Assembly (NCBI RefSeq): GCF_900114705.1
Contig: NZ_FOTW01000006.1
Coordinates: 364,046-428,045 of the forward strand
Direction of reading: 5' to 3'
From: Rugamonas rubra
Lineage (GTDB): Bacteria > Pseudomonadota > Gammaproteobacteria > Burkholderiales > Burkholderiaceae_D
DNA length: 64,000 nt
Shown here one piece after another: positions 7,055-15,085 of this stretch. Numbering within the stretch: the first letter of the stretch is position 1; each line of letters begins with the position of its first letter. Under the pieces are notes generated by a model. That model did not search any database, was not told where the DNA came from, and was given only the letters and a program-made list of their open reading frames with translations. The position numbers and the translations under genes are program-made.

Positions 7055-8840
7055 ACCCGACGACACCTCGGCCCGCCGGCAGACCTGGCAGGCCTTCGCC
7101 CTGCTGCGCCGCGCCGCCCGGCCCGACCTGCGCCACTTGTACTGGGCCCTGCTGTGGCTGGTGCTGGCGGCCGCGCTGGAGGTCACCGGCCCGATCATGG
7201 GCAAGGCGCTGATCGACCAGCACCTGCTGCCGCGCCACTTGGACTGGCCGCGCATGGCGCTGCTGCTGGGCGGCCTGCTGCTCAGCGGCTGGATCGCCAG
7301 CGGCCTGCGCTACCTGCAGCTGGTGCGCCTGTCCGGCCTGGCCATGCGCTCGGTGCAGCGCCTGCGCGAGCAGGTCTACAACCACGTGCTGCGCCTGCCG
7401 ATGGCCTTCTTCGACCGCGCCATCACCGGCCAGCTGGTGTCGCGCGTGACCAACGACACCGAGGCCGTCAAGACGCTGTACGTGCAGGTGCTGTTCGTCA
7501 TGCTCGACAGCTCCATCGTCCTCATCGGCACGGTCTGCGCGATGGCCTGGCTGGACTGGCACCTGATGGTCATCGTGCTGGCGCTGCTGCCGGCGGTGCT
7601 GGCCATCGTCTGGCTGTACCAGCGCCTGAGCGCGCCGGCGGTGACGCGCGCGCGCGCCCTGCGCAGCGACATCAACGGCCAGATGGCCGAGTCGATCGGC
7701 GGCATGAGCGTGCTGCAGGCCTGCAACGCCGAGGCGCGCTTCGCCGCCCGCTTCGGCGCCACCAACGGGCAGCACTACCAGGCCCGCATGGCCGAGCTGC
7801 GCGCCAACGCCTGGCTGCTGCGGCCGGCGCTCGACATGCTCAACATCGTGCTGCTGGCGGCCGTCATCTTCGTCTTCGGCCAGCGCGACATGACCGCCAC
7901 CGAGGTCGGCGTGCTGTACGCCTTCATCAGCTACATCGCCCGCGTGATCGAGCCGCTGATCCAGATCACCATGCAATTCAGCCAACTGCAGCAATCGGTG
8001 GTGGCCAGCGCCCGCGTCGCCGCCCTGCTGGCCGAGCCGGGCGCCGCCGAGCACCTGGCCGGCCGCGCCGAGCTGGCCACGCCCGCCGGCGCCGGCGCCG
8101 ACGCCAGCCTGCCGGCGGTGGCCATCCGCCACCTCGACTTCGCCTACAAGCCGGGCCACCCGGTGTTGCACGACCTGTCGCTGGAGATCGCCCAGGGCGA
8201 CTTCGTCGGCATCGTCGGCCACACCGGCAGCGGCAAGTCGACCCTGCTGTCGCTGCTGCTGCGCTTCTACCCGGTGCCGGCCGGCGCCATCACGCTGCAC
8301 GGCGCGGCGCTGGCCGAGATTCCCAACGAGCGCTTCCGCGCCGACGTCGGCCTGGTGCCGCAGGACCCCTTCCTGCTGGCCGCCTCGGCGCGCGAAAACA
8401 TCGACATGGGCCGAGGCCTGTCGCAGGCCGAGGTGGAGACGGCGGCGCGCGCCGCCCACGCCCACGACTTCATCGCCGCCCTCGAGCGGGGCTACGACAC
8501 GCCGCTCGGCGAGGGCGGCTCGCGCCTGTCGGTGGGCCAGAAGCAGCTGATCGCCATCGCCCGCGCGCTGGCCGGCAGCCCGCGCATCCTGCTGCTCGAC
8601 GAGGCCACCTCGCACATCGACAGCGCCACCGAGCAGATCGTCCAGGGCGCGCTTGACGAGCTGCGCGGCCGCGTCACCATCATCGCCATCGCCCACCGCC
8701 TGTCGACCATCCGCGCGGCCGATCGCATCGTCGTGCTCAACCACGGCCGCATCGCCGAGTCGGGCGGCCACGAGCAGCTGATGCGCATAGCCGGCGGCCT
8801 GTACCAGCGGCTCTACCTGCTGCAACAACTGGCGGCGTGA
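7044..8840 (+). CDS. ABC exporter half-transporter, MdlB/SmdB-like
   Basis: This 598-residue partner of the upstream gene has a membrane domain (about residues 20-330) and an ATPase domain. The ATPase has Walker A GHTGSGKST, Q-loop VPQDPFLLA, Walker B ILLLDEATSHID with the catalytic Glu, and switch His in AIAHRLST. Its signature motif is LSVGQKQ instead of LSGGQ, the complementary degeneracy expected in a heterodimer. Pairing with the upstream Asp-bearing subunit gives one consensus and one degenerate ATP site, as in MdlAB, SmdAB and TM287/288. Translation is coupled by an 11-base overlap. A 24-base GC-only palindrome lies just after the stop. Confidence 0.92.
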   Translation: MLTKPDDTSARRQTWQAFALLRRAARPDLRHLYWALLWLVLAAALEVTGPIMGKALIDQHLLPRHLDWPRMALLLGGLLLSGWIASGLRYLQLVRLSGLAMRSVQRLREQVYNHVLRLPMAFFDRAITGQLVSRVTNDTEAVKTLYVQVLFVMLDSSIVLIGTVCAMAWLDWHLMVIVLALLPAVLAIVWLYQRLSAPAVTRARALRSDINGQMAESIGGMSVLQACNAEARFAARFGATNGQHYQARMAELRANAWLLRPALDMLNIVLLAAVIFVFGQRDMTATEVGVLYAFISYIARVIEPLIQITMQFSQLQQSVVASARVAALLAEPGAAEHLAGRAELATPAGAGADASLPAVAIRHLDFAYKPGHPVLHDLSLEIAQGDFVGIVGHTGSGKSTLLSLLLRFYPVPAGAITLHGAALAEIPNERFRADVGLVPQDPFLLAASARENIDMGRGLSQAEVETAARAAHAHDFIAALERGYDTPLGEGGSRLSVGQKQLIAIARALAGSPRILLLDEATSHIDSATEQIVQGALDELRGRVTIIAIAHRLSTIRAADRIVVLNHGRIAESGGHEQLMRIAGGLYQRLYLLQQLAA

Positions 8841-8848
8841 CAGCCGGT

Positions 8849-8872
8849 GGCGCCGGCCGCGCGGCCGGCGCC
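8849..8872. repeat. Perfect GC-only palindrome after ABC exporter
   Basis: GGCGCCGGCCGC is followed immediately by its exact reverse complement. There is no T tract after it, so a rho-independent terminator is doubtful; it may be an mRNA 3'-end hairpin. Confidence 0.6.
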
Positions 8873-8978
8873 GGCAGATGGCCGCGCCGCCCGTTGCTTG
8901 CTAAAAACGCACAGTTGATTGCGCTTTTTTTGTGGAAAAAAAACCCGCGGCGGCGGGATTTCTCGCTTGCAACAAGAA

Positions 8979-8984
8979 TATAAT
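8979..8984 (+). promoter_or_regulatory. Candidate -10 box (TATAAT) for diguanylate cyclase
   Basis: A perfect TATAAT lies 31 bases before the first possible start of the diguanylate cyclase gene. It stands in an AT-rich pocket of an otherwise GC-rich gap (8841-9009). No good -35 sits at the right distance, so the promoter may depend on an activator. Confidence 0.45.
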
Positions 8985-9009
8985 TGTCTAGACACTTTGC
9001 GCAAAAATT

Positions 9010-11190
9010 GTGCAGTGCGGGACAAGGGGCGGCGCATTGGCAGGCATACGGGATTCTTCGGTATCACTAGGACTGCGCCGGCTGGCGGCGGCATGCTTGC
9101 TGCTGCCGGCGCTGGCCGGCGCGCAGACGGCGGTGGACAGCCAGCTGGCCGAGATCCGCGAACAGAGCCGCTTCGTGCCAGACAAGGCGCTGGCCCAGCT
9201 GCTCAAGCTGCAGGGCGAGGCGCAGAACGAGTCGGCCGCCACCCGCGCCGAGCTGATCAACCAACTCAGCCTGGCGCGCATGCGCCTGGGCCAGAACGAG
9301 GCGGCGCTGCCGCTGGCCGACGAGCTGATCGCCTTCGGCCGCCAACAGCGCAGCGACGCCATCATCGCCAAGGGCCTGCTGGCCAAGGCCTATGTGCTGT
9401 TCGCCATGACCGACGTCAAGGGCGCCCACCAGTTCGCCTTCGAGTCGGACCGCCTGGCGCAGACCACCAGCGACCTGGCGCTGCGCGTGCAGGCCGCGCT
9501 GTCGGCCGGCCAGGCCTACGCCGAGCAGGGCAACTTCCCGCCGGCGCTGGGCAAGATGCAGGGCGCCGTCGAGCTGGCGCGCCGGCTCGACGACCTGGTG
9601 CCGCTGGCCGCCGCGCTCAACTCCCAGGCCCGCCTGTACACCCAGATGAAGGAATACGAGCAGGGCTTCGCCGCGCTCGACGAGCTCATCGCGGTGGCCG
9701 GCAAGCTGCAGTCGCCCGGCCGCCTGGCCATGGCCAAGAGCACCGAGTACGGCCTGGCGATCGAGTCGCGGCAGACCCGCCGCGCCCTGCGCGCGCTGCA
9801 GGACGGCTTGGAGCTGGAGCGCCGGCTGGGGGCGCAGCGCATGATCGCGGTGACCCTGGTCAACCTGTCGGACAGCTACCTGAAGGAGCAGGACTACGCG
9901 CGCACCCTGCAGTACGCCAACGAGTCGCTGCAGGTCTCGCGCCGCAGCAACGACTCGGCCACCGAGGCCACCGCCCTGGTCAACATCGGCCAGGCCTACC
10001 TCGGCATGGGCCGCCTGGCCGACGGCAAGCGCAGCTTCGAGGCCGGCCTGGCCTTCTATGAGCGGGCCAACAGCCAGCCCGACCTGCAGGCCGTGCTGAT
10101 CGAGTACGGCATGGCCTTGGAGCGCGCCGGCGACCTGCGCGGCGCCGTCGCCGCCTACCACCGCGAGCGCGCCATCTCCAACCAGCTGTTCGAGCGCCAG
10201 CGCCAGCAGGCCGTGCTCGAGCTGCAGGAGAAGTACGAGACCGAGAAGAAGCAGCGCCAGATCGAGCTGCTGCGGCGCGAGAACCAGGTCAAGGGCGCCG
10301 AGCTGGACAACCGGCGCCTGCAGCAGCGCGTCTGGTGGCTGCTGGCGCTGGTGTTCGCGCTGGCCGCCGTGATCGTCGGCCTGCTGTACCGCAAGGTGCG
10401 CCACGCCAACGCCCAGCTCGAGGTGAAGAATCTGGAGCTGAAGGCGCAGAGCGCGCTCGACCCGCTCACCTCGCTGTACAACCGGCGCCACTTCCAGGAC
10501 TTCATGCGCAGCCAGCACCTGCCGGCGGCGCACCAGCCGGAGCTGCGCAAGGCGCACGGCGACGACATCGTCGGCGCCCTGTTCCTGCTCGACGTCGACC
10601 ACTTCAAGCACGTCAACGACACCTACGGCCACGCCGCCGGCGACGCCGTGCTGCGCATGATCGCCGAGCACCTGCGCATCGCCCTGCGCGAGACCGACAT
10701 GATCGTGCGCTGGGGCGGCGAGGAGTTCCTCGCCTTCCTGCCGGCCATCCCGCGGCACGGCATCGACGAAGTGGCGCGGCGCATCCTGAGCAGCATTTCG
10801 AGCCAGGCCGTGCTCTACCAGGGACGCAGCATCTCGGTCAAGGTCTCGCTCGGCTTCTCCCCCTTCCCGCTGGTGCCGGGCGAGGACGGCGCCGCGCTGC
10901 CGTGGGAGCGCGCCGTCAACCTGGTCGACATGGCGCTGTACCTGGCCAAGGCGCACGGCCGCAACCGCGCCTACGGCGTGCGCGGCTTCCACAACTTCGC
11001 GCAGACCTCGATGGAGGCCATCGAGCAGGACCTGGAGCGCGCCTGGCGCGCCGGCTTCGTCGACTTGACCGTGGTGCTCGGCGCCAGCGCCGACGGCGCG
11101 CCGGGCGAACCGGCGGCCGAGCAGCCGGCGCCGGCCGACAAGGTGTCGCCGGCCGGGGCGCCGGCGGCGCTGCGCAGCGGCGCCGGCTGA
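9010..11190 (+). CDS. TPR-containing diguanylate cyclase (GGDEF)
   Basis: This protein of up to 726 residues makes c-di-GMP. It has a signal-peptide-like N-terminus ending near LLLPALAGAQT, then a large helical region of TPR-like repeats (about 45-390), a coiled coil, one membrane helix (about 441-463, WWLLALVFALAAVIVGLLY) and a GGDEF domain. The active loop is GGEEF and an RETD inhibitory site stands five residues before it, so the cyclase should be active and product-inhibited. The TPR part is predicted periplasmic. The frame opens with GTG here; a TTG at 9037 with AAGGGG seven bases before it is an equally likely start. No gene for a partner is adjacent. Confidence 0.9.
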   Translation: MQCGTRGGALAGIRDSSVSLGLRRLAAACLLLPALAGAQTAVDSQLAEIREQSRFVPDKALAQLLKLQGEAQNESAATRAELINQLSLARMRLGQNEAALPLADELIAFGRQQRSDAIIAKGLLAKAYVLFAMTDVKGAHQFAFESDRLAQTTSDLALRVQAALSAGQAYAEQGNFPPALGKMQGAVELARRLDDLVPLAAALNSQARLYTQMKEYEQGFAALDELIAVAGKLQSPGRLAMAKSTEYGLAIESRQTRRALRALQDGLELERRLGAQRMIAVTLVNLSDSYLKEQDYARTLQYANESLQVSRRSNDSATEATALVNIGQAYLGMGRLADGKRSFEAGLAFYERANSQPDLQAVLIEYGMALERAGDLRGAVAAYHRERAISNQLFERQRQQAVLELQEKYETEKKQRQIELLRRENQVKGAELDNRRLQQRVWWLLALVFALAAVIVGLLYRKVRHANAQLEVKNLELKAQSALDPLTSLYNRRHFQDFMRSQHLPAAHQPELRKAHGDDIVGALFLLDVDHFKHVNDTYGHAAGDAVLRMIAEHLRIALRETDMIVRWGGEEFLAFLPAIPRHGIDEVARRILSSISSQAVLYQGRSISVKVSLGFSPFPLVPGEDGAALPWERAVNLVDMALYLAKAHGRNRAYGVRGFHNFAQTSMEAIEQDLERAWRAGFVDLTVVLGASADGAPGEPAAEQPAPADKVSPAGAPAALRSGAG

Positions 11191-11253
11191 GCCGGCCCGC
11201 GCCCGCACGCTTCGAGGACGCCGCCAAGCCGCAACGGCGCAACGGCGCAACTT

Positions 11254-11279
11254 AGGGTCAGACCCTAGGGTCTGACCCT
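11254..11279. repeat. GGGTCAG-core extragenic palindrome, copy 1
   Basis: AGGGTCAGACCCT is followed directly by its perfect reverse complement (26 bases). The identical element occurs at 56012-56037, and related GGGTCAG-core sequences lie at 34266 and 38277. It occupies the gap between convergent genes, as REP-like elements do. Confidence 0.85.
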
Positions 11280-11307
11280 GGCCCTGCCCCGTGGGCTTCG
11301 CCGCCGG

Positions 11308-11688
11308 CTACTTGTCGGCCTTGCCGGCGGCGTCCTGCTCGCGCGCCTCCTGCGCCTTGGTCTGCAGCTTCTCGCCGGCCTGCTCGAGCTTCTTGCCGGC
11401 CGCCTCGGTGGCCTTGTTGAGCTCCTCGCCGGCGGCGCCGGTGGCCTTGTTGATCTTGTCGCTGGTCTCCTTGGCGGCGTCCTGGATCTGCTGGTTGGCC
11501 TGCTTGGCCGCCTCGGTCAGCTCGTGGCCGGCCTTGTCGGTGGCCTGGTCGAGCTTGCGGCCGGCCTGCTCGGCCGGGCCGGCGCCGATGGTGTCTTCCT
11601 TCTTCTGGCAGCCGGCCAGCCCGGCCAAACCGAGGGCCAGGGTGACGGCCAGGGCCGCCGGCAATACCGCTTGCGAAATGGTGCGCAT
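11308..11688 (-). CDS. Small lipoprotein with LEA-like helical repeats
   Basis: This 126-residue secreted lipoprotein has a signal peptide (residues 1-26) ending in lipobox LAGLAGC, so Cys27 should be lipidated. The mature part is hydrophilic and Ala/Lys/Glu/Gln rich, with loose 11-residue amphipathic repeats (for example EAAKQANQQIQDAAKETSDK and KATEAAGKKLEQAGEKL) like those of LEA or apolipoprotein-type proteins. The function is unknown; an envelope stress role is a guess. An AGGAGA ribosome site precedes the ATG. It is divergent from the molybdoenzyme gene and converges on the diguanylate cyclase gene across the palindromic repeat. Confidence 0.82.
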   Translation of the reverse strand: MRTISQAVLPAALAVTLALGLAGLAGCQKKEDTIGAGPAEQAGRKLDQATDKAGHELTEAAKQANQQIQDAAKETSDKINKATGAAGEELNKATEAAGKKLEQAGEKLQTKAQEAREQDAAGKADK

Positions 11689-11847
11689 GGTGTTCTCCTA
11701 TGGGTTGGCACGACGATAACTTTCCGCCCACAGCATACACCGCCGCCGCCCGCTGCGAGCGCACAACAGCATGGAAAATGTCGATTGACAGCGCGCCGGC
11801 GAATCCCGACAATCGCACGACCGTTCACTTTTCGACAAGGCCAGGCC

Positions 11848-14082
11848 ATGACCCAGCACACCGCCGCCGACAGCCGCAGCGCGCACCGCATCTGCCCCTT
11901 CTGCGAGGCCGCCTGCGGCCTGCTGGTCGAACACGACGGCGTCCACCCGCTGCGCGTGCGCGGCGACGAGGCCGACGTCTTCAGCGCCGGCTTCCTCTGT
12001 CCCAAGGCGGTGGCGCTGAAGGAGCTGCACGAGGACGCCGACCGCCTGCGCAGCCCGCTGATCAAGCGCGACGGCGTGTTCGTCGAGGCCAGCTGGGACG
12101 AGGCCTACGCCGAGATCGAACGGCGCCTGCTGCCCATCATCGCGCGCCACGGCGCCGACGCCGTCGCCACCGTGCTGGGCAACCCGGTGTCGCACAAGAT
12201 GGGCCTGTCGCTGGCCTTCCCGCGCCTGGCGCGCGCGCTCGGCACGCGCAATATGTACTCGGCCTCCAGCGTCGACCAGGTGCCGAAGATGCTCTCGGTC
12301 GGCCTGATGTTCGGCAGCTGGCTGTCGGTGCCGGTGCCCGACATCGAGCGCTGCGACTTCCTGCTGATCCTCGGCGCCAATCCGATGGTGTCGAACGGCA
12401 GCCTGTGGACCGTGCCGGACTACCGCGGCAAGGCCAAGGCGCTGCGCGCGCGCGGCGGCAAGATCGTCGTGGTCGACCCGCGCCGCAGCGAGACGGCGCA
12501 GGCGGCCGACGCCCACCACTTCATCCGCCCCGGCGCCGACGTGTTCTTCCTGCTCGGCCTGGCCCACACCCTGTGCGACGAGGGCCTGGCGCGGCCCGGC
12601 CGGCTGGCCGAGCACCTGGCCGGCCTGGACCAGCTGCGCGCCGCCCTGCTGCCCTATGCGCCGGAAAAAATGGCGGCGCGCTGCGGCATCGCCGCCGCCA
12701 CCATGCGCGAGCTGGCGCGCAGCCTGGCCGGCACCGAACGGGCCGCCGTGTACGGCCGCATCGGCACCTGCACCCAGCAGTACGGCACGCTGTGCTCGTG
12801 GCTGATCGACGTCGTCAACATCCTCAGCGGCCACCTCGACAGCGAGGGCGGCGCCATGTTCCCGCGCGCCGCCGCCTTCGCCGCCAACACCCGTGGCAAG
12901 CCGGGCACGGGACGCGGCGTGGTCAGCGGCCGCTACCGCAGCCGCGTCTCGGCCGCGCCCGAGGTGGCCGGCGAGCTGCCGCTGACCTGCCTGTCCGAGG
13001 AGATCGACACGCCCGGCCCCGGCCAGATCAAGGCGCTGATCGCCATCGCCGCCAACCCGGTGCTGTCGGCGCCCAACGGCGCCCGCCTGGCCGCCGCGCT
13101 CGACGGCCTCGACTTCATGCTCAGCCTCGACATCTACCTCAACGAGACCTCGCGCCACGCCGACGTCATCCTGCCCGGCGTCTCGCCGCTGGAGGACGGC
13201 CACTACGACGTCAGCTTCACCCAGTTCTCGCACCGCAACCACGCCCGCTACAGCGCGCCCGTGCTGGCGCGCCCGGCCGGCCAGCCCGACGAGTGGGACA
13301 GCATGCTGCGCCTGGCCGCCATCGTCCAGGGCCACGGCTGCAACGCCGACATCGCCGCGCTCGACCAGGCCGCGCTGGAGCAGGAGGTGGCCAAGGCGGC
13401 CGGCGCCGCCGCGCCGCAGGTGCTGGCCGCGCTGGCGCCGCTGTCCGGCGTCGAGCGGGTGCTCGACCTGGCCCTGCGCAGCGGGCCCTACGGCGACCAG
13501 TTCGGCGCCCAGCCGGGCGGCCTGACGCTGGCCAAGATCAAGGCGGCGCCGTCCGGCATCGACCTGGGCGCGCTGGCGCCGCGCGTCCCCGAGCTGCTGC
13601 GCACGCCGTCGGGCAAGATCGAGCTGGCGCCGGCCGCGCTGCTGGCCGACCTGGCCCGCGTCGCCGCCGACCTGGCCGCGCCGGCGCCGACCGCGCCGCT
13701 GGTCATCATCGGGCGCCGCCAGCTGCGCTCCAACAACAGCTGGATGCACAACCTGCCGGTGCTGGCCAAGGGCGCCTTCCGCTGCACCGCGCTGCTGCAC
13801 CCGGCCGACGCGCAGCGCCTCGGCCTGGCCGACGGCGCGCGCGCCGAGATCAGCAACGGCGCGCGGCGCATCGAGGCGCAGGTGGAGCTGAGCGAGGAGA
13901 TGATGCCCGGCGTGGTCAGCCTGCCGCACGGCTGGGGCCACGACCTGCCCGGCGCGAAGCTGGGCGTGGCGGCCGAGCGGCCCGGCGCCAACCTCAACGC
14001 CCTGCTCGACGAAACGCTGCGCGACCCGCTGTCGGGCAACGCCGTGCTGTCCGGCGTGGCGGTGCAGATGCGGCCCCTGTAG
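11848..14082 (+). CDS. Molybdopterin-dependent oxidoreductase with 4Fe-4S cluster
   Basis: This 744-residue member of the DMSO reductase superfamily has an N-terminal cluster motif of Cys16, Cys19, Cys23 and Cys51 (CPFCEAAC then FLCPKA). Long molybdopterin-binding regions follow, with GANPMVSNG, VVDPRRSETAQAADAHHFIRP and a C-terminal dinucleotide-binding domain containing PHGWGHDLPG. In my manual alignment Asp143 (SSVDQVPKM) stands where formate dehydrogenases have Sec or Cys as metal ligand. There is no Tat signal, so it is probably cytoplasmic. The reaction cannot be named; the family is often annotated only as molybdopterin oxidoreductase. No subunit, chaperone or cofactor genes are adjacent. 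Confidence 0.87.
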   Translation: MTQHTAADSRSAHRICPFCEAACGLLVEHDGVHPLRVRGDEADVFSAGFLCPKAVALKELHEDADRLRSPLIKRDGVFVEASWDEAYAEIERRLLPIIARHGADAVATVLGNPVSHKMGLSLAFPRLARALGTRNMYSASSVDQVPKMLSVGLMFGSWLSVPVPDIERCDFLLILGANPMVSNGSLWTVPDYRGKAKALRARGGKIVVVDPRRSETAQAADAHHFIRPGADVFFLLGLAHTLCDEGLARPGRLAEHLAGLDQLRAALLPYAPEKMAARCGIAAATMRELARSLAGTERAAVYGRIGTCTQQYGTLCSWLIDVVNILSGHLDSEGGAMFPRAAAFAANTRGKPGTGRGVVSGRYRSRVSAAPEVAGELPLTCLSEEIDTPGPGQIKALIAIAANPVLSAPNGARLAAALDGLDFMLSLDIYLNETSRHADVILPGVSPLEDGHYDVSFTQFSHRNHARYSAPVLARPAGQPDEWDSMLRLAAIVQGHGCNADIAALDQAALEQEVAKAAGAAAPQVLAALAPLSGVERVLDLALRSGPYGDQFGAQPGGLTLAKIKAAPSGIDLGALAPRVPELLRTPSGKIELAPAALLADLARVAADLAAPAPTAPLVIIGRRQLRSNNSWMHNLPVLAKGAFRCTALLHPADAQRLGLADGARAEISNGARRIEAQVELSEEMMPGVVSLPHGWGHDLPGAKLGVAAERPGANLNALLDETLRDPLSGNAVLSGVAVQMRPL

Positions 14083-14143
14083 TTGACGCGGTTGACATGG
14101 GTTCTCGGCGGTGTAAACTCTGTTGTATCGATTGGAGTCCATC

Positions 14144-14878
14144 ATGTCTGCAGCGAGTGTAAAAAAAAGTCCTACAGTCCAGCGGAAGAAACGTGCTCCG
14201 CAAGAGCTTAGCGCAGCCGAAAAATCCTTTGCGGCGCATCGGGCCGGAGAACACTCGGTTTTTTCAGCCGCAGACGTGGAACGATCCGCCGACCTCGGCG
14301 GAGGTTACGTGATTGTCAAGTTTCGTGACTCGCGGCCCGCCAAGCTGCGCAGCCAAAGCATGCCGGGGACTCCGATAGAGCTTCTTGACACGAGTTTCCC
14401 GAAAATCCCGCGCAGCAAGGTCAAAGGCTTGCTGGAACGCTATGCCGTCCCCGCGAAGGTCTTGCGCCTCGCTGACAATCGTGAAAACGATGAATTCACC
14501 GCCAAGCTCAATAGTCAGAGCCTGCTATCCAGGCAGAAGCACCTGGAAGAAGGTAACTTGTTGACCTCGTCCGATATTTGCCAGCGTCTCGCGTTCAGCC
14601 GCCAAGCGCTGAGTAAAGCTGTTAAGGAATTCCGCATCTTCTCGATCGAGGGACCGTCGAACTCCCAGCTGTATCCGGCTTTTTTTGCGAGCGATAAACC
14701 GGAGCGCCGCGAATTGGAAAAAGTTTCCCAAGCCTTGGGCGATATGCCCGGTCCGAGCAAGTGGGAGTTCTTCATCACGCCAAAGACTTCCTTGGGCGGC
14801 CGCAGCCCGGTTGCGGCAGTGGCAGAAGGTGATTTACAGCGCGTCCTCGCTGCGGCCTCCGGTTTCAAGGGGCGCTAA
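14144..14878 (+). CDS. Antitoxin-like protein of a RES-type toxin-antitoxin pair
   Basis: This 244-residue protein has a basic N-terminus (about 1-30), a middle region with VIVKFRDSRPAKLRSQSMPG, and a helix-turn-helix-like stretch LTSSDICQRLAFSRQALSKA. It ends in a domain of the Xre/MbcA-like kind (WEFFITPKTSLGGRSPVAAV, then GDLQRVLAAASGFKGR), as found in partners of RES-domain toxins. It would bind and neutralise the toxin and repress the locus. GGAG precedes the ATG. The gene has lower GC than its neighbours, suggesting transfer. Its toxin gene follows directly but is broken, so this is probably an orphaned antitoxin. Confidence in the RES context is good; the exact antitoxin family is uncertain. 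Confidence 0.72.
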   Translation: MSAASVKKSPTVQRKKRAPQELSAAEKSFAAHRAGEHSVFSAADVERSADLGGGYVIVKFRDSRPAKLRSQSMPGTPIELLDTSFPKIPRSKVKGLLERYAVPAKVLRLADNRENDEFTAKLNSQSLLSRQKHLEEGNLLTSSDICQRLAFSRQALSKAVKEFRIFSIEGPSNSQLYPAFFASDKPERRELEKVSQALGDMPGPSKWEFFITPKTSLGGRSPVAAVAEGDLQRVLAAASGFKGR

Positions 14879-14879
14879 C

Positions 14880-15035
14880 TTGACGGCGAAACCTCTTGGC
14901 TTACCGCCAACGGTTCTTTCCACAGACAAGCAGCCTGTAACATACCTCTCGCCCGACAAGCTCTTTAGGATCAGTGCCTATACGGATGGTGAACCTTACT
15001 TTGGCCATTCAGGAGCCAACCGATTCGATGCGCCA
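14880..15035 (+). pseudogene. Truncated RES-domain toxin gene
   Basis: A TTG one base after the antitoxin stop opens a frame reading LTAKPLGLPPTVL and then LFRISAYTDGEPYFGHS and GANRFDAP. These resemble the N-terminal part of RES-domain NAD-degrading toxins. After about 50 codons the similarity stops and the frame runs into the 3' end of the opposite-strand peptidase gene, so most of the RES domain is missing. The break is near 15035. The remnant should not be toxic. Confidence 0.6.
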
Positions 15036-15085
15036 GGGTGCCTCGCCGGCGCCCCTCCCTGCTCCGCGCCGCCCCGCCCGGGCCC

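Noticed and set aside
4397..7255. 952-codon minus-strand open frame opposite the phasin and ABC genes
   Set aside because: It is antisense low-complexity sequence; the plus strand has a phasin, a terminator and Walker motifs.
8941..8965. CCCGC/GCGGG hairpin before the diguanylate cyclase as a terminator of the ABC operon
   Set aside because: The stem is only five base pairs and is followed by ATTTCTC, not a T tract, so it is too weak to call.
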